This document shows, piece by piece, positions 1 to 9,017 of a stretch of DNA of 64,000 bases. The translations under genes were made by a program, and so were the position numbers. The stretch covers positions 21,211-85,210 of the forward strand of contig JAJRTY010000001.1 of the NCBI GenBank assembly GCA_024278055.1. The letters run 5' to 3'. The DNA is from Alphaproteobacteria bacterium (GTDB lineage: Bacteria; Pseudomonadota; Alphaproteobacteria; Rhizobiales; JAJFHR01). The notes under the pieces are model-generated. The model saw nothing but the letters and a program-made list of their open reading frames with translations, did no database searches and was not told the DNA's origin. How positions within the stretch are numbered: the stretch's first letter is position 1; each line of letters opens with the position of its first letter.

Positions 1-1
1 A

Positions 2-613
2 AATTCAACCGGTGTGCGCGGTATCAGGCTGGGTAAGGATGACCAGGTCATTTCCATGTGCGTCATTCGCCATATGGATGCAGAACCAGGTGAACGCATT
101 GCCTATCTCAAACAGCGTCGTGCCATGGAAGGCAACGGAGATGTCCAGGATCTGGTTGAAAGTGAAACCGATGAAGATGGTGCAAGCGAAGAAGTCGAAA
201 TTTCACCTGAGCGCTACATTGAATTGAGTGCAGCGGAGCAATTTGTCCTGTCGATTTCGGAAAACGGCTACGGCAAGCGCACGTCTACATATGAATATCG
301 CGCATCAGGTCGCGGTGGCAAAGGCATTATCGCCATGGTCACCAATAACCGCAACGGCGATCTGGTAGCCTCTTTCCCGGTTGAGGAAAGTGACCAGATT
401 ATGCTGGTAACCGATGGCGGTCAGCTTATCCGTTGCCCGGTGCAGCATATTTCCCTGCTCGGCCGCAGCACCCAGGGGGTCAGGGTTTTTGATACTGCTG
501 ATGATGAAAAAGTCGTTTCCGTATCGCGCGTCAGTGATGCCGGAGATGACGATGAAACAGACGGGGACGGTGAGGATGGGGTACGTCCTGATGGGGATGC
601 TCAGAAAAATTAA
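2..613 (+). CDS. gyrA: DNA gyrase subunit A, C-terminal part (5' end outside window)
   Basis: This is the last 203 codons of an ORF that is open at the left window edge. GyrA is the cleavage-reunion subunit of DNA gyrase, and this part is the C-terminal beta-pinwheel that wraps DNA. Visible pinwheel signatures are GVRGIRLGKDD near the start and YGKRTSTYEYRASGRGGKGI about residue 90. The protein ends in an acidic tail (DDDETDGDGED), a usual regulatory extension of GyrA. The ORF track begins at GTG 14, but the frame is open from base 2, so this is a truncated gene and not a new start. coaD follows 39 bases downstream on the same strand, the usual Rhizobiales order. ParC has a related fold, but the GRGGKGI repeat and the neighbours favour GyrA. 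Confidence 0.93.
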   Translation, partial: NSTGVRGIRLGKDDQVISMCVIRHMDAEPGERIAYLKQRRAMEGNGDVQDLVESETDEDGASEEVEISPERYIELSAAEQFVLSISENGYGKRTSTYEYRASGRGGKGIIAMVTNNRNGDLVASFPVEESDQIMLVTDGGQLIRCPVQHISLLGRSTQGVRVFDTADDEKVVSVSRVSDAGDDDETDGDGEDGVRPDGDAQKN

Positions 614-652
614 AACCTTGTTTTTTCTGTCATTATTTGGCATTCGATTACC

Positions 653-1141
653 ATGAGCACCACAGCACTATATCCCGGCAGCTTTGATCCGGTGACTTTT
701 GGTCATCTGGATATTATTGCCAGAGCTGCGCACATATTTGACACGCTCATTTTAGCCGTTGGCTCGCATCACACAAAAACCTCATTATTGCCACTGGATC
801 AACGCCTGTTGTTGCTTGAAACCGAGGTTGCTGCTCTCAATATCACCAATGTCAGGTTCATCACATTTGATGGTCTTGTTGTTGATGCCGCGCGCAATCA
901 AGGTGCCGGCGTTATCGTTCGTGGTCTGCGCAATACAACAGATTTTGATTATGAAGCACAAATGGCAGCAATGAATGCTGCCCTGGCCGCCGAGGTGGAA
1001 ACAGTATTTATGAGCGCTTCACCCAAAACCGGATTTATCGCTTCTTCTCTTGTGAAGCAGATTGCACGCATGGGTGGGGATGTTTCCGGTTTTGTACCGC
1101 CAGCAACCGCCCAAAAGATATTCGAAATTATTAAAAAATAA
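653..1141 (+). CDS. coaD: Pantetheine-phosphate adenylyltransferase
   Basis: CoaD transfers AMP from ATP to 4'-phosphopantetheine, the penultimate step of coenzyme A synthesis in the cytoplasm. The 162-residue length is normal for the family. The nucleotidyltransferase signature YPGSFDPVTFGH, with the (T/H)xGH ATP-binding motif as TFGH, lies at residues 7-18. GLRNTTDFDYE (about residue 89) and the C-terminal stretch GFIASSLVKQIA are also typical. The ATG start places the signature at the right distance from the N-terminus. It follows gyrA and precedes the two cyclophilin genes, probably with its own transcription signal in the AT-rich leader at 614-652. Confidence 0.96.
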   Translation: MSTTALYPGSFDPVTFGHLDIIARAAHIFDTLILAVGSHHTKTSLLPLDQRLLLLETEVAALNITNVRFITFDGLVVDAARNQGAGVIVRGLRNTTDFDYEAQMAAMNAALAAEVETVFMSASPKTGFIASSLVKQIARMGGDVSGFVPPATAQKIFEIIKK

Positions 1142-1203
1142 TATTCAGAATGAGTTAAGACGATTATTTATAGAATTAGATTAAGAGAATTGGGAAAAAA
1201 CAT

Positions 1204-1746
1204 ATGAGAAGATTTGGTATTTTGAGCCTGGCTCTATTCGCCGGCCTGTTGTTGATGGTGACACCGGAAGATGCTCAGGCAGGTAAAGACGAAAACACAC
1301 TGTTTATGGATTTGAAGTACGGGCGTGTGGTGATCGAATTGCGCACCGATCTTGCGCCTAAACATGTTACCAGAATTAAAAAACTGGTACGCGAAGGTTT
1401 TTATGACGGTATCGTTTTCCACCGTGTCATTGAAGGATTTATGGCCCAGAGCGGCGATCCCACCGGCACCGGCACCGGCGGCTCAAGCTATCCTGATTTA
1501 AAGGCTGAATTTACCTCCGCGCCTTATGTACGCGGCACATTAGGCATGGCGCGTTCGTCGAGCCCCAACAGTGCCAACAGTCAGTTTTTCATAACTTTCC
1601 GCAGTACTGCATTTCTTGATGGCAAATACACGGTTTGGGGAAAAGTGATCAAGGGTATGGAATTTGTCGATATGATTGCCCGTGGCGAGCCGCCTGCAAA
1701 CCCGGACAAAATAATAAAAATGCAGGTTGCTGCAGACGCCAAATAA
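1204..1746 (+). CDS. Exported cyclophilin-type peptidyl-prolyl cis-trans isomerase
   Basis: This cyclophilin catalyses cis-trans isomerisation of Xaa-Pro bonds and should act in the periplasm. Residues 1-26 form a signal peptide ending AQA before Gly. The cyclophilin core includes FHRVIEGFMAQSGDPTGTGTGG and NSQFFITF, the catalytic Arg of FHRV and the Gln of FMAQ. The length of 180 residues matches secreted bacterial cyclophilins. A second cyclophilin lacking a signal peptide starts 25 bases downstream and is clearly similar, so the pair looks like an old tandem duplication with one copy exported. The start ATG is preceded by GGGAAAAAACAT, a weak purine-rich ribosome site. Confidence 0.93.
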   Translation: MRRFGILSLALFAGLLLMVTPEDAQAGKDENTLFMDLKYGRVVIELRTDLAPKHVTRIKKLVREGFYDGIVFHRVIEGFMAQSGDPTGTGTGGSSYPDLKAEFTSAPYVRGTLGMARSSSPNSANSQFFITFRSTAFLDGKYTVWGKVIKGMEFVDMIARGEPPANPDKIIKMQVAADAK

Positions 1747-1771
1747 TTTAAAGAAAATTGGAGAAAATCGA

Positions 1772-2242
1772 ATGAGCGATCTTAAAGATCCGGAAAACAC
1801 CCTTGTGCTTGAGCTTGAAGCAGGAAAAGTAGTTATTGAGCTTTATACTGATTCCGCCCCCAACCATTGTGCCCGCATCAAGGAACTTGCCCGCGAAAAG
1901 TTCTATGACGGCATTGTCTTTCACCGGGTCATAGAAGGTTTCATGGCGCAAACCGGCTGCCCACTGGGGCAGGGTACCGGCGGCTCGGGCCAAAACCTGA
2001 AAGCCGAATTCAATGACCGTCCCCACAAGCGCGGTGTTGCCTCTATGGCGCGGTCACAAATGCCAGACAGTGCCGACAGTCAGTTTTTCATCTGTTTTGA
2101 TGACGCGAGTTTTCTCGATGGGCAATATACCGCCTGGGGTGAAGTGATTGAGGGCATGGAGCATGTGGACACAATCAAGCGCGGTGAGCCGGTAGATAAT
2201 CCCGACCACATCGTCTCTTTACGTGTTGCAGCAGACCTCTGA
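1772..2242 (+). CDS. ppiB: Cytoplasmic cyclophilin-type peptidyl-prolyl cis-trans isomerase
   Basis: This is a 156-residue cyclophilin with no signal peptide, so it should fold proteins in the cytoplasm. Core motifs are FHRVIEGFMAQTG, GTGGSGQNLKAEF and DSQFFICF. I chose ATG 1772 and not the ORF-track start at 1727, because the extra 15 residues overlap the end of the preceding gene, and a GGAG sequence lies at the right distance upstream of 1772. It is very similar to its exported neighbour and was probably formed by tandem duplication. queA follows 42 bases downstream, and the block may be one transcription unit. Confidence 0.93.
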   Translation: MSDLKDPENTLVLELEAGKVVIELYTDSAPNHCARIKELAREKFYDGIVFHRVIEGFMAQTGCPLGQGTGGSGQNLKAEFNDRPHKRGVASMARSQMPDSADSQFFICFDDASFLDGQYTAWGEVIEGMEHVDTIKRGEPVDNPDHIVSLRVAADL

Positions 2243-2284
2243 CACGAATGCGACCAGGCCGTCGGCTACAGATAAGGCCTGATC

Positions 2285-3364
2285 ATGCGCGTTGACGACT
2301 TTGATTTTGAATTGCCAAACGATAGCATAGCCTTGCGCCCTCTGGCCCGGCGCGAGGCAGCTAAGCTTTTGCGTGTGTCACCACACCATCAGCCTGTTTT
2401 CAGTGATCATCATATCAAGGATTTGCCCGGCCTGCTTCAGCCCGGCGACGCTCTGGTGTTCAACGATACCAGAGTTGTCCCCGCACGGCTGTCAGGACAC
2501 CGCATAGGTCGTGGCGCAACCAATCCCAAAATTGAAATCACCCTGCATCAGCGCAGCAGCGACAGTGCCTGGCTGGCATTTGCCAAGCCGGGCCGCAAGC
2601 TGCGTGCCGGTGACGTCATTCGATTGGGTGGAAGTGGTACGGCCTGTTATGGTGATAGTCTGGATGCAACGGTGAGCGAAAAACGCGACGGGGGTGAAAT
2701 AGCGCTGGAATTTGAACTCAGCGGCGCTTTTCTCGATGAAGCCATTGCCACGCACGGACAAATGCCGTTGCCGCCTTATATTGCCTCTCAGCGCCCTCCC
2801 GATGCGCAAGACGAACATGACTACCAGACCATATATGCCACCCGCGAAGGTGCCGTTGCCGCCCCAACCGCCGGGTTGCACTTTACTGATGCGCTTATGT
2901 ATTCACTTAAAGCCCGCGATATCTCCTGTCATTTTTTGACCCTGCATGTGGGGGCAGGAACATTTTTGCCGGTCAAGGTTGATGAGGTTGCTGATCACAG
3001 GATGCACAGTGAATGGGGCGAGATAACCGAGGCAACAGCAAAGTCACTTAACGATATCAGGGCGCAGGGAAAACGATTAATTTGTGTCGGTACAACCTCG
3101 CTGAGAATGATTGAAACCGCGAGCCTGGAGGACGGTACCATTGAGCCTATGGCGCGGGCTACAGATATTTTCATAACCCCGGGCTACAGGTTCAAGGCGG
3201 TGGACGGACTGATCACCAATTTTCATACGCCGCGCTCAACACTTTTCATGCTGGTATCGGCATTTTGCGGCTTGCGCCAAATGCGTGAGGCCTATGCACA
3301 TGCCATAAAATCAGATTATCGGTTTTATTCTTATGGCGATGCCTGCTTATTGGAGCGCCAGTAA
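2285..3364 (+). CDS. queA: S-adenosylmethionine:tRNA ribosyltransferase-isomerase
   Basis: QueA transfers and isomerises the ribosyl group of S-adenosylmethionine onto 7-aminomethyl-7-deazaguanine at the tRNA wobble position, giving epoxyqueuosine. The 359-residue protein shows [13 protein letters not shown] near residue 60, QMPLPPYI near 160 and [10 protein letters not shown] near 190, all family hallmarks. The C-terminal [16 protein letters not shown] is also typical. It lies two bases upstream of tgt, whose enzyme carries out the preceding base exchange, so the two are almost certainly cotranscribed and probably translationally coupled. Confidence 0.97.
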   Translation: MRVDDFDFELPNDSIALRPLARREAAKLLRVSPHHQPVFSDHHIKDLPGLLQPGDALVFNDTRVVPARLSGHRIGRGATNPKIEITLHQRSSDSAWLAFAKPGRKLRAGDVIRLGGSGTACYGDSLDATVSEKRDGGEIALEFELSGAFLDEAIATHGQMPLPPYIASQRPPDAQDEHDYQTIYATREGAVAAPTAGLHFTDALMYSLKARDISCHFLTLHVGAGTFLPVKVDEVADHRMHSEWGEITEATAKSLNDIRAQGKRLICVGTTSLRMIETASLEDGTIEPMARATDIFITPGYRFKAVDGLITNFHTPRSTLFMLVSAFCGLRQMREAYAHAIKSDYRFYSYGDACLLERQ

Positions 3365-3366
3365 AA

Positions 3367-4506
3367 ATGAGTGAAGATAATCTACCCCAGGATTTTTCGT
3401 TTAAACTGTTTGCCACAGATGGCCATGCCCGCGCCGGTGAAATAACCACAGCCCACGGCACCATTCAAACCCCGGCTTTCATGCCGGTGGGAACAGCCGC
3501 CACCGTTAAGGCAATGATGGTGGAACACGTATATGCCACCGGCGCAGAAATTCTCCTGGGCAATACCTATCACCTGATGTTGAGGCCGACGGCAGAACGA
3601 ATTCATACATTTGGCGGGCTGCACAAGTTCATGAACTGGCCACATCCGATTTTGACGGATTCAGGCGGTTTTCAGGTAATGTCCCTGGCCAAACTGCGCA
3701 AAATCACCGAAGAAGGCGTTAAGTTTCAATCCCATATCGACGGCTCCACCCACATGTTGACGCCGGAAAGATCAATGGAAATTCAGGCACTGCTCAATTC
3801 CGATATTCAAATGGCCTTTGATGAATGTACACCGTTCCCGTGTGAGAAAACCGAAGCCGAAAGCTCGATGGAACTGTCCATGCGCTGGGCAGTTCGCTCT
3901 AAAAATGCCTTCAGCGGCGGCCCCGGCCAGGCCATTTTCGGTATCGTCCAGGGCAGCGTGCATGAGGATTTAAGAGCACGCTCGATTAAGGCACTGGTTG
4001 ATATTGATTTCCCCGGGCTGGCTATTGGCGGGCTGGCAGTAGGCGAGGGCCAGGAAGAAATGTTGCGTGTGCTCGATTTTACCGTGCCGCTGATGCCGCA
4101 CGACCGCCCAAGGTATCTGATGGGGGTAGGCACGCCGGAAGACCTTCTGTTGTCGTGCCTGCGCGGTGTCGATATGTTTGATTGTGTCATGCCCACGCGC
4201 TCGGGCCGCCATGGTCAGGCCTTTACCCGCTATGGTAAAATCAACCTGAGCAACGCCAGATTTGCCGATGATGCAACCCCTCTCGACCCCCAAAGCACAT
4301 GCCCGGCCGCCAATTCATATTCGCGTGCTTATTACCATCACCTGTTCAAATCGAAAGAAATCCTTGGCGCCATGTTGTTAAGCTGGGCCAATATTCATTA
4401 TTATCAGGATCTTATGCGCGGGGTTCGTGACGCCATAAAGGCTGGTACATTCGACGATTTTGCAACCGAAACCAGGGAAAACTGGAAACGCGGGCTGGAC
4501 CGGTAA
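3367..4506 (+). CDS. tgt: tRNA-guanine transglycosylase
   Basis: Tgt exchanges guanine-34 of GUN-anticodon tRNAs for preQ1, ahead of QueA. The 379-residue length is normal. Visible catalytic parts are [10 protein letters not shown] near residue 98 and [13 protein letters not shown] with the nucleophilic Asp near residue 275. Something is odd in the zinc site. Bacterial Tgt normally has CxCxxC followed by a distant His, but here the matching segment reads [13 protein letters not shown], and the position of the ligand His, before NIHYYQ, is Ala (SWANIHYYQ). Only one of four expected ligands is left. The rest of the fold looks intact, so I infer an active enzyme with an altered C-terminal subdomain, perhaps a clade trait. 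It pairs with queA. Confidence 0.95.
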   Translation: MSEDNLPQDFSFKLFATDGHARAGEITTAHGTIQTPAFMPVGTAATVKAMMVEHVYATGAEILLGNTYHLMLRPTAERIHTFGGLHKFMNWPHPILTDSGGFQVMSLAKLRKITEEGVKFQSHIDGSTHMLTPERSMEIQALLNSDIQMAFDECTPFPCEKTEAESSMELSMRWAVRSKNAFSGGPGQAIFGIVQGSVHEDLRARSIKALVDIDFPGLAIGGLAVGEGQEEMLRVLDFTVPLMPHDRPRYLMGVGTPEDLLLSCLRGVDMFDCVMPTRSGRHGQAFTRYGKINLSNARFADDATPLDPQSTCPAANSYSRAYYHHLFKSKEILGAMLLSWANIHYYQDLMRGVRDAIKAGTFDDFATETRENWKRGLDR

Positions 4507-4868
4507 TACCCTGAAAAATTAAGGAGCAGATGACCAAAACCGGCCATCCGCTCCTCGGGGATCGGACTATCCCGGGGGATGGGGTAATCCGAAGGTGTAA
4601 TTTCATCGCCGGTAAAGCGGCGGTTGTGGGTTGAGTAACCTAAAACAATACCCAACTCCTAGATAAGCCAATCAAAAGCATATTGATAGATACCTCCCGG
4701 GCTTGTGAACGTTGTTGAAGGGGCGTGACAAATTCGTTTTCAGAATTGACTGTGCGGGGGAAAAGCGTCTGTTTTTACCGGCGTTCGAGGAACCCCTGTA
4801 AGTGGACTTTGCGGTCTTGTTTGTATACGATTGAGCCTATGTAAGCGATTTTCCTGGGAGGTAAACCG
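4507..4868. other. 362-bp intergenic region between tgt and the AsmA-like gene
   Basis: No convincing gene is visible. The left part is rich in small inverted repeats: a 13-bp-arm hairpin at 4523-4554 and ATCCCGGGGGAT just after it. A minus-strand ORF (4404-4655) crosses this area but runs into tgt and shows no recognisable domain. The right part should carry the promoter of the AsmA-like gene, whose ribosome site GGGAGG lies just before ATG 4869. Confidence 0.5.
4523..4554 (+). terminator. Hairpin downstream of tgt, possible terminator
   Basis: GGAGCAGATGACC and GGCCATCCGCTCC form an inverted repeat of 13-base arms with two G-T wobbles around a short A-rich loop. It starts 16 bases after the tgt stop. 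No T tract follows, so it is not a classical intrinsic terminator. It may instead protect the 3' end of the transcript. Confidence 0.4.
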
Positions 4869-6593
4869 ATGAGCAGATTGTATTTTGCGGTGATAACCAT
4901 TGTCGGAATATTGATCACATTCACAATACCCGTGCAGGCACAGGATTTCACCACAATCGTGCGCGACGCTGTAATTGCCTCGGTAAAGGAAAAAACCGGG
5001 CGCACACTTGTTATCAATGGGGAATTGAGCTTCTCCATGAAGCCAAGCCCGCAAATGACAGCAAAGCAGGTGATTTTGTCCAACCCGGAAGGTTTTGATG
5101 AAACCCCGTTTATCACTATGGATCAGATAGTTATCAGTTTCGATCTCGGTGCTGCCGTTGCCGGTAATTTCAATATCAACGGCTTTGTGATGCAAAAGCC
5201 TGTGATTAACCTGATGGTCAACAAAGATGGGGGCAATAACTGGTCCTTTGGTGCCAAAGCGCTCCAGGCCGGTGTGTTTGAGATTTTCGATGGTCGTGTG
5301 AAATATTCCAATGCCCGATCGGCCACCAGTTATGAGTTTAGCGATGTAAATCTGAAAATCAGCGCCGCCACTCAAACTGACCCGCTGGAAGTGACGGGTT
5401 CGGTTAAGTTGAATGATGAAACAGTGACACTTACATCCTCTTTTACAACGCTGGAGCTGCTTAACAGTGGTGAGGAGGCCAGGATTAATATCAAGCTGGG
5501 CGGCAAACAGATGTCGGGTGATTTTTCGGGAATCCTGACCCAGCAGAAAGACGGCCTTAAACTCGCAAAAGCCAGATTACAGGTCGATGGTATGACGGCC
5601 ATCGGCGATGTAACTTACAAGTATGGCAAAAAACGACCCTATATTGCCGCCAACTTTAAACTGGATAAGCTCGACCTCACCAGGTATCTGGGAACTGGGG
5701 CGAGGAAAACCACCGGCTGGAGCAAGCAGAACGTAGATTTTTCCGGCCTTATGTCAATTGATGGAGAATTCAATCTTTCCACCGACAGTGTGCAATATGA
5801 CAAGATCAACACCGGAGCAGCAACCCTGGTGGCAAAACTCAACCGTGGTGTTTTGAAAGTCAACATGCCCAAGCTGGTGCTATATGGCGGAACAGCCAGA
5901 TTGAAGCTCTCCGTTGATGGTCGCAAACCCAAAGCGGCCGTGGCTTTCAGTGGTAATGTCAAAAATGTGAAGGCCTTGCCATTTTTACTCGATGCTGCCG
6001 ATCTTCGTAAAATTTCCGGGCGCGCCAATATCGATTTCAACCTGGCAGCCACCGGTCAAAGCCAGCATGCATTTATGCAAACGCTCCGGGGGACGGCTGA
6101 TTTTAATTTTCGCAAAGGCGCACTCCTTGGCGTTAACATAGGGCGAATCCTGCGCAGTATCAAAAAGGGTAAAACCAGCGGGTTTGCCCGCGGGGGCAAG
6201 ACACCTTTTGGCAAGTTTCGCGCCAAGTTTGGTTTTCGCAAAGGCATCGGTACCAACAAGAACCTGCGGATGAGCGGTGGCGAAGTACGTATAACCGGTG
6301 CCGGCAGGGTTAGAATGCCGCCGCGAACGCTTTCCTTTCGGGTTAACCCGACGCTGGTTGGAAAAGGCGGGATATCGGTTCTGGGTATTAATGTGCCAAT
6401 TATTATCACCGGCCCATGGGCAAACCCGCAAGTTTACCCGGACCTTCCCGGTGTTCTTGATGCACCGGAAATTGCTCTGAAAGGCCTTGCAACTGTTGGC
6501 AAGGAAGGCGTCAAAGGTGTGGTTGGGGTGGTCGATACGGTCACCACTCCCATCGGCAAAATATTGAAGGCACCGTTCAAAAAACTATTTTAG
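4869..6593 (+). CDS. AsmA-family protein
   Basis: This is a 574-residue AsmA-family protein. The family belongs to the AsmA/TamB/YhdP superfamily of envelope proteins linked to outer-membrane assembly and lipid transport. An N-terminal hydrophobic segment (about residues 5-24, ending VQAQ) anchors or exports it. The body is a long beta-rich region with repeated short strands, and GRANIDFNLAATGQS followed by LRGTADFNFRKGALLGVNI near residue 400 matches the conserved C-terminal AsmA block. The C-terminus is basic. The start is supported by GGGAGG 7 bases upstream of ATG. The stop codon begins a 48-bp imperfect inverted repeat. Family assignment is firm, but the substrate is unknown. Confidence 0.85.
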   Translation: MSRLYFAVITIVGILITFTIPVQAQDFTTIVRDAVIASVKEKTGRTLVINGELSFSMKPSPQMTAKQVILSNPEGFDETPFITMDQIVISFDLGAAVAGNFNINGFVMQKPVINLMVNKDGGNNWSFGAKALQAGVFEIFDGRVKYSNARSATSYEFSDVNLKISAATQTDPLEVTGSVKLNDETVTLTSSFTTLELLNSGEEARINIKLGGKQMSGDFSGILTQQKDGLKLAKARLQVDGMTAIGDVTYKYGKKRPYIAANFKLDKLDLTRYLGTGARKTTGWSKQNVDFSGLMSIDGEFNLSTDSVQYDKINTGAATLVAKLNRGVLKVNMPKLVLYGGTARLKLSVDGRKPKAAVAFSGNVKNVKALPFLLDAADLRKISGRANIDFNLAATGQSQHAFMQTLRGTADFNFRKGALLGVNIGRILRSIKKGKTSGFARGGKTPFGKFRAKFGFRKGIGTNKNLRMSGGEVRITGAGRVRMPPRTLSFRVNPTLVGKGGISVLGINVPIIITGPWANPQVYPDLPGVLDAPEIALKGLATVGKEGVKGVVGVVDTVTTPIGKILKAPFKKLF

Positions 6594-6638
6594 AGCGCCG
6601 GACCCTCAAATAGAACCATTTGATGGACCAGCGCTCTA
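6591..6638 (+). terminator. 48-bp imperfect inverted repeat beginning at the AsmA stop codon
   Basis: TAGAGCGC at the start pairs perfectly with GCGCTCTA at the end. The inner parts CGGACC..TCAAAT and ATTTGATGGACC pair with a few mismatches. The TAG stop codon is the first triplet of the left arm. It probably acts as a terminator or mRNA-stabilising hairpin for the AsmA-like gene, but it could also be a dispersed palindromic repeat. A second small hairpin, CCGCCGATGGCGG, follows at about 6660. Confidence 0.5.
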
Positions 6639-6706
6639 GAAATTGAGACACCAACGCGACCGCCGATGGCGGCAGGCTAGGTGGTATTCTTAAAGGGACT
6701 TGGGAA

Positions 6707-6782
6707 TGGTGAGCCCAGCAAGGATCGAACTTGCGACAACCTGATTAAAAGTCAGGTGCTCTACCAACTGAGCTATGGGCCC
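6707..6782 (-). tRNA. tRNA-Lys, anticodon TTT
   Basis: Read on the minus strand, the sequence begins GGGCCCATAGCTCAGTTGG and ends TGGGCTCACCA. The acceptor stem GGGCCCA pairs with TGGGCTC with one G-T pair. The D-arm TAGCTCAGTTGGTAGAGC, the anticodon arm CTGACTTTTAATCAG with anticodon TTT, and the T-arm with GTTCGATCC are all present. The terminal CCA is encoded. It is 76 bases long and has no intron. It is a single gene between the AsmA-like gene and the EamA permease gene, on the strand of the latter. Confidence 0.97.
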
Positions 6783-6801
6783 CCGTTGCGGAGTACGCGA
6801 T

Positions 6802-6830
6802 GATGTAACGGAATTTGCAGGCATTTGCAA
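6802..6830 (-). promoter_or_regulatory. Possible promoter of the tRNA-Lys gene
   Basis: On the minus strand TTGCAA is followed after 17 bases by TACATC. The spacing and the position 20 bases upstream of the tRNA 5' end fit a sigma-70 type promoter, though the -10 element is weak. Confidence 0.35.
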
Positions 6831-6917
6831 GGAGAAGGTTTCGGATTTTTCCCACCAATTTTAAAGTGTCGAAAAAACGATCAAATGAAAGACTGAATTC
6901 CGCTAAAAACTTTGTTT

Positions 6918-7856
6918 CTATTGGTTTTTCGCAATAATTTTCTGGCGGTCGCGAAATGAACGGGTGGAATAATAAAGACCGCCTGCAATGAGAACGAAAC
7001 CGACGACATGTACGATCGACAGGACTTCTCCCAGCCACGAGACTGCAATCACGGTTGCATATACCGGCAGCAAATAAAGATAGAGGCTGGTAGTGCTGGC
7101 ACCGACAAGTTCAACACCTTTTTGGTAAAAACCAAATGCCAGAACCGATGATACGCTGGAAATAAAAAATATACTGACCCAGGTTTCGGTGGAAAAATCA
7201 TAACTGGCGCGAAACCCGTTCTCCCAGAGATAAAAGGGAAAAAGAATGATGGAGCCTGCTATGGCAATTGCACTGAACAGCACCACTGTGGGAATTTTCA
7301 CCAGGCGTTCGGATTTAAGGATTACAGAATATAATGCCCACGATATGCTGGCAGCAATGCAATATAAATCCCCGTTCTGCCACGTAAACAGAGCCGGGTT
7401 TTGCTCAGCGCTGCCAGCCAGGATGATAAACACACCAGTCATGGCAGCGATAATACCCGTAACTCTGGCAAAGCTGACGCGGGCGCCACGAAAGAACACT
7501 TCGAGAATTACAATGATGGCGGGCGAGGCCATATAGATAAGCGCCCCTTTGATGGCTGTTGTCTGTTGCAGTCCGGCATAAAAAACCGCACCACTGACAA
7601 ACATCCCCAAAAACCCGAGAATAAAAAGCAGATCAACAACGCGAAACAACTGCGCTCGAAATTTCCAGAGTTGAAATGCCGAAAACATTAGCAGGATCAC
7701 AGTGGCAATTGACCAGCGGTAAAACGCCAGCGTTGCCGGCTCGACCATGGTGTTGAGGGCACGGCCAAGAATTATGTTGCTGGAAAAAAATAGCGGGATG
7801 GCTTGAAGAATCAGGAGTGTTTTTAAACTGCTGCCGACGACAGTGTTTGCGGACAT
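6918..7856 (-). CDS. EamA/DMT-superfamily permease
   Basis: This is a 312-residue integral membrane protein with about ten predicted transmembrane segments in two repeated halves, the usual EamA arrangement. FSSNIILGRALN in the first helix, the segment around VFYAGLQQTTAIKGALI, and the second-half sequence SSVSSVLAFGFYQKGVELVGAS are typical of drug/metabolite transporters. Substrates in this family range from amino acids to purines and osmolytes, and nothing here narrows the choice. It is transcribed towards the tRNA, and the next minus-strand gene upstream ends 107 bases away, so it is probably monocistronic. Confidence 0.88.
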   Translation of the reverse strand: MSANTVVGSSLKTLLILQAIPLFFSSNIILGRALNTMVEPATLAFYRWSIATVILLMFSAFQLWKFRAQLFRVVDLLFILGFLGMFVSGAVFYAGLQQTTAIKGALIYMASPAIIVILEVFFRGARVSFARVTGIIAAMTGVFIILAGSAEQNPALFTWQNGDLYCIAASISWALYSVILKSERLVKIPTVVLFSAIAIAGSIILFPFYLWENGFRASYDFSTETWVSIFFISSVSSVLAFGFYQKGVELVGASTTSLYLYLLPVYATVIAVSWLGEVLSIVHVVGFVLIAGGLYYSTRSFRDRQKIIAKNQ

Positions 7857-7963
7857 GGGATTTCCAGGAAAAACAGGCGAAGAGGTGATCAGGGATGCGA
7901 CCCTGTCATTTTTTAAACTGCACCAGTTTTAATAGCAACAGAATTCAGGCAGGCAGTGAGGCA

Positions 7964-8806
7964 TTACTGTGTTGATTTCACAGGATTGGCTTCTGGCGCA
8001 GAAACCACTGTGATATTTGATGAGGAAAACACACGTTCCTTGCAGGCCTGTCCGCTGCTTCGCAGAACCGAACATATCTGAGCAGCTTTGGTCGCTGTTT
8101 TAATCGGCCCGACAATCAGTCTTACCCGGCCTTTCCCTCCTTTTCCCCCCAGGACCGGGAGTAGATTTGGTTCCAGTTTCAGGAAGAGGTCCGGGTAAAT
8201 CAGTTTGAATTTAGACCATTTTTTTCTTGCGGTTATGATGTTTTCATAAGACGATAGATCAACTGCGTAACGCGACTGTGACATGTCTTTGCCGGTTTGC
8301 TTTTGATCCGTATCTGTTACTGTCGTCAGTGTGCGAAGCAGGGCAGTGCGATCACGCTTTTGAGTTCGTGTTACCATATCGTCCGCATCCCACCCGGTTT
8401 CCTGAATTCGAAAATAAGGAGAGGAGCTTTGAGCAGCATTAGAAGAGATGCTGGCAGTGGAGGTGAAAGCTTCTTCTATTTTCTCGACCCGTGAGGTGGT
8501 GGTAACCTGTTCGGACGTGAGTGTCTTCAACAGCAGGGAAATGTCGGCCAGTTTTTTGTCGAGGCGGGCGATTTCCTTGGCAAGGTCTGGTTTGCCCGAA
8601 GCATTCATCGTTCCAGGTGAACCTGTCATACCGGTGAGGTTTGAAACACCATTGCCTGTCATTTTACCATTAAGTGCAGCAAGGCCTATCGCAGCGATAA
8701 TAGATACAATAGCGGTCAAGGAAAGCACCACTGACAAATCAAATCCTGGTTTGGCCTCTGATTTTGCAGGATCATTGTGGCGCTTTTCAAGTTTCAACAT
8801 ATTCAT
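7964..8806 (-). CDS. Single-pass membrane protein with C-terminal SPOR-like domain
   Basis: I do not recognise a named gene. The 280-residue protein has a cytoplasmic N-terminus of about 25 residues and one transmembrane helix (about 25-45, LSVVLSLTAIVSIIAAIGLA). A heptad-rich stretch at about 75-115 probably forms a coiled coil. The C-terminal 80 residues include YAVDLSSYENIITARKKW and RLIVGPIKTATKAAQICSVL, the shape of a SPOR peptidoglycan-binding repeat. I infer a periplasmic domain that binds denuded glycan strands near the septum. It lies divergently from the capD-like envelope polysaccharide gene. A second SPOR protein is encoded at 14213-15520. Confidence 0.7.
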   Translation of the reverse strand: MNMLKLEKRHNDPAKSEAKPGFDLSVVLSLTAIVSIIAAIGLAALNGKMTGNGVSNLTGMTGSPGTMNASGKPDLAKEIARLDKKLADISLLLKTLTSEQVTTTSRVEKIEEAFTSTASISSNAAQSSSPYFRIQETGWDADDMVTRTQKRDRTALLRTLTTVTDTDQKQTGKDMSQSRYAVDLSSYENIITARKKWSKFKLIYPDLFLKLEPNLLPVLGGKGGKGRVRLIVGPIKTATKAAQICSVLRSSGQACKERVFSSSNITVVSAPEANPVKSTQ

Positions 8807-9017
8807 CTGTTCCGATTTGGCACAATTCGAGTCTCGGCATCAAGACAGGCAATATAAAGTGCCCTCATTGGGGTTAACAAAGGATTAATGATAGATGGGG
8901 TTGGTGGCTTGCAAAATGTCATTCACGTGTTAGTTTGCCGGGCAATTAGTGCCATACAGTGAAATATTTGCGGTATTTTCACGCAGGATTTGGCAATAAG
9001 TTATTGACGAGGCTATT

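Noticed and set aside
1204-2242. Tandem cyclophilins considered as an unusual duplication
   Set aside because: An exported and a cytoplasmic cyclophilin side by side is a common arrangement in Rhizobiales, so not a finding.
4404-4655. Minus-strand ORF of 83 codons over the tgt-AsmA gap
   Set aside because: It runs into the 3' end of tgt, shows no domain or ribosome site, and the open frame is explained by chance and the hairpin repeats.
7890-7905. Hairpin CAGGGATGCGACCCTG followed by a T run on the plus strand
   Set aside because: Looks like a terminator for plus-strand transcription, but no plus-strand gene ends there; both neighbours are on the minus strand.
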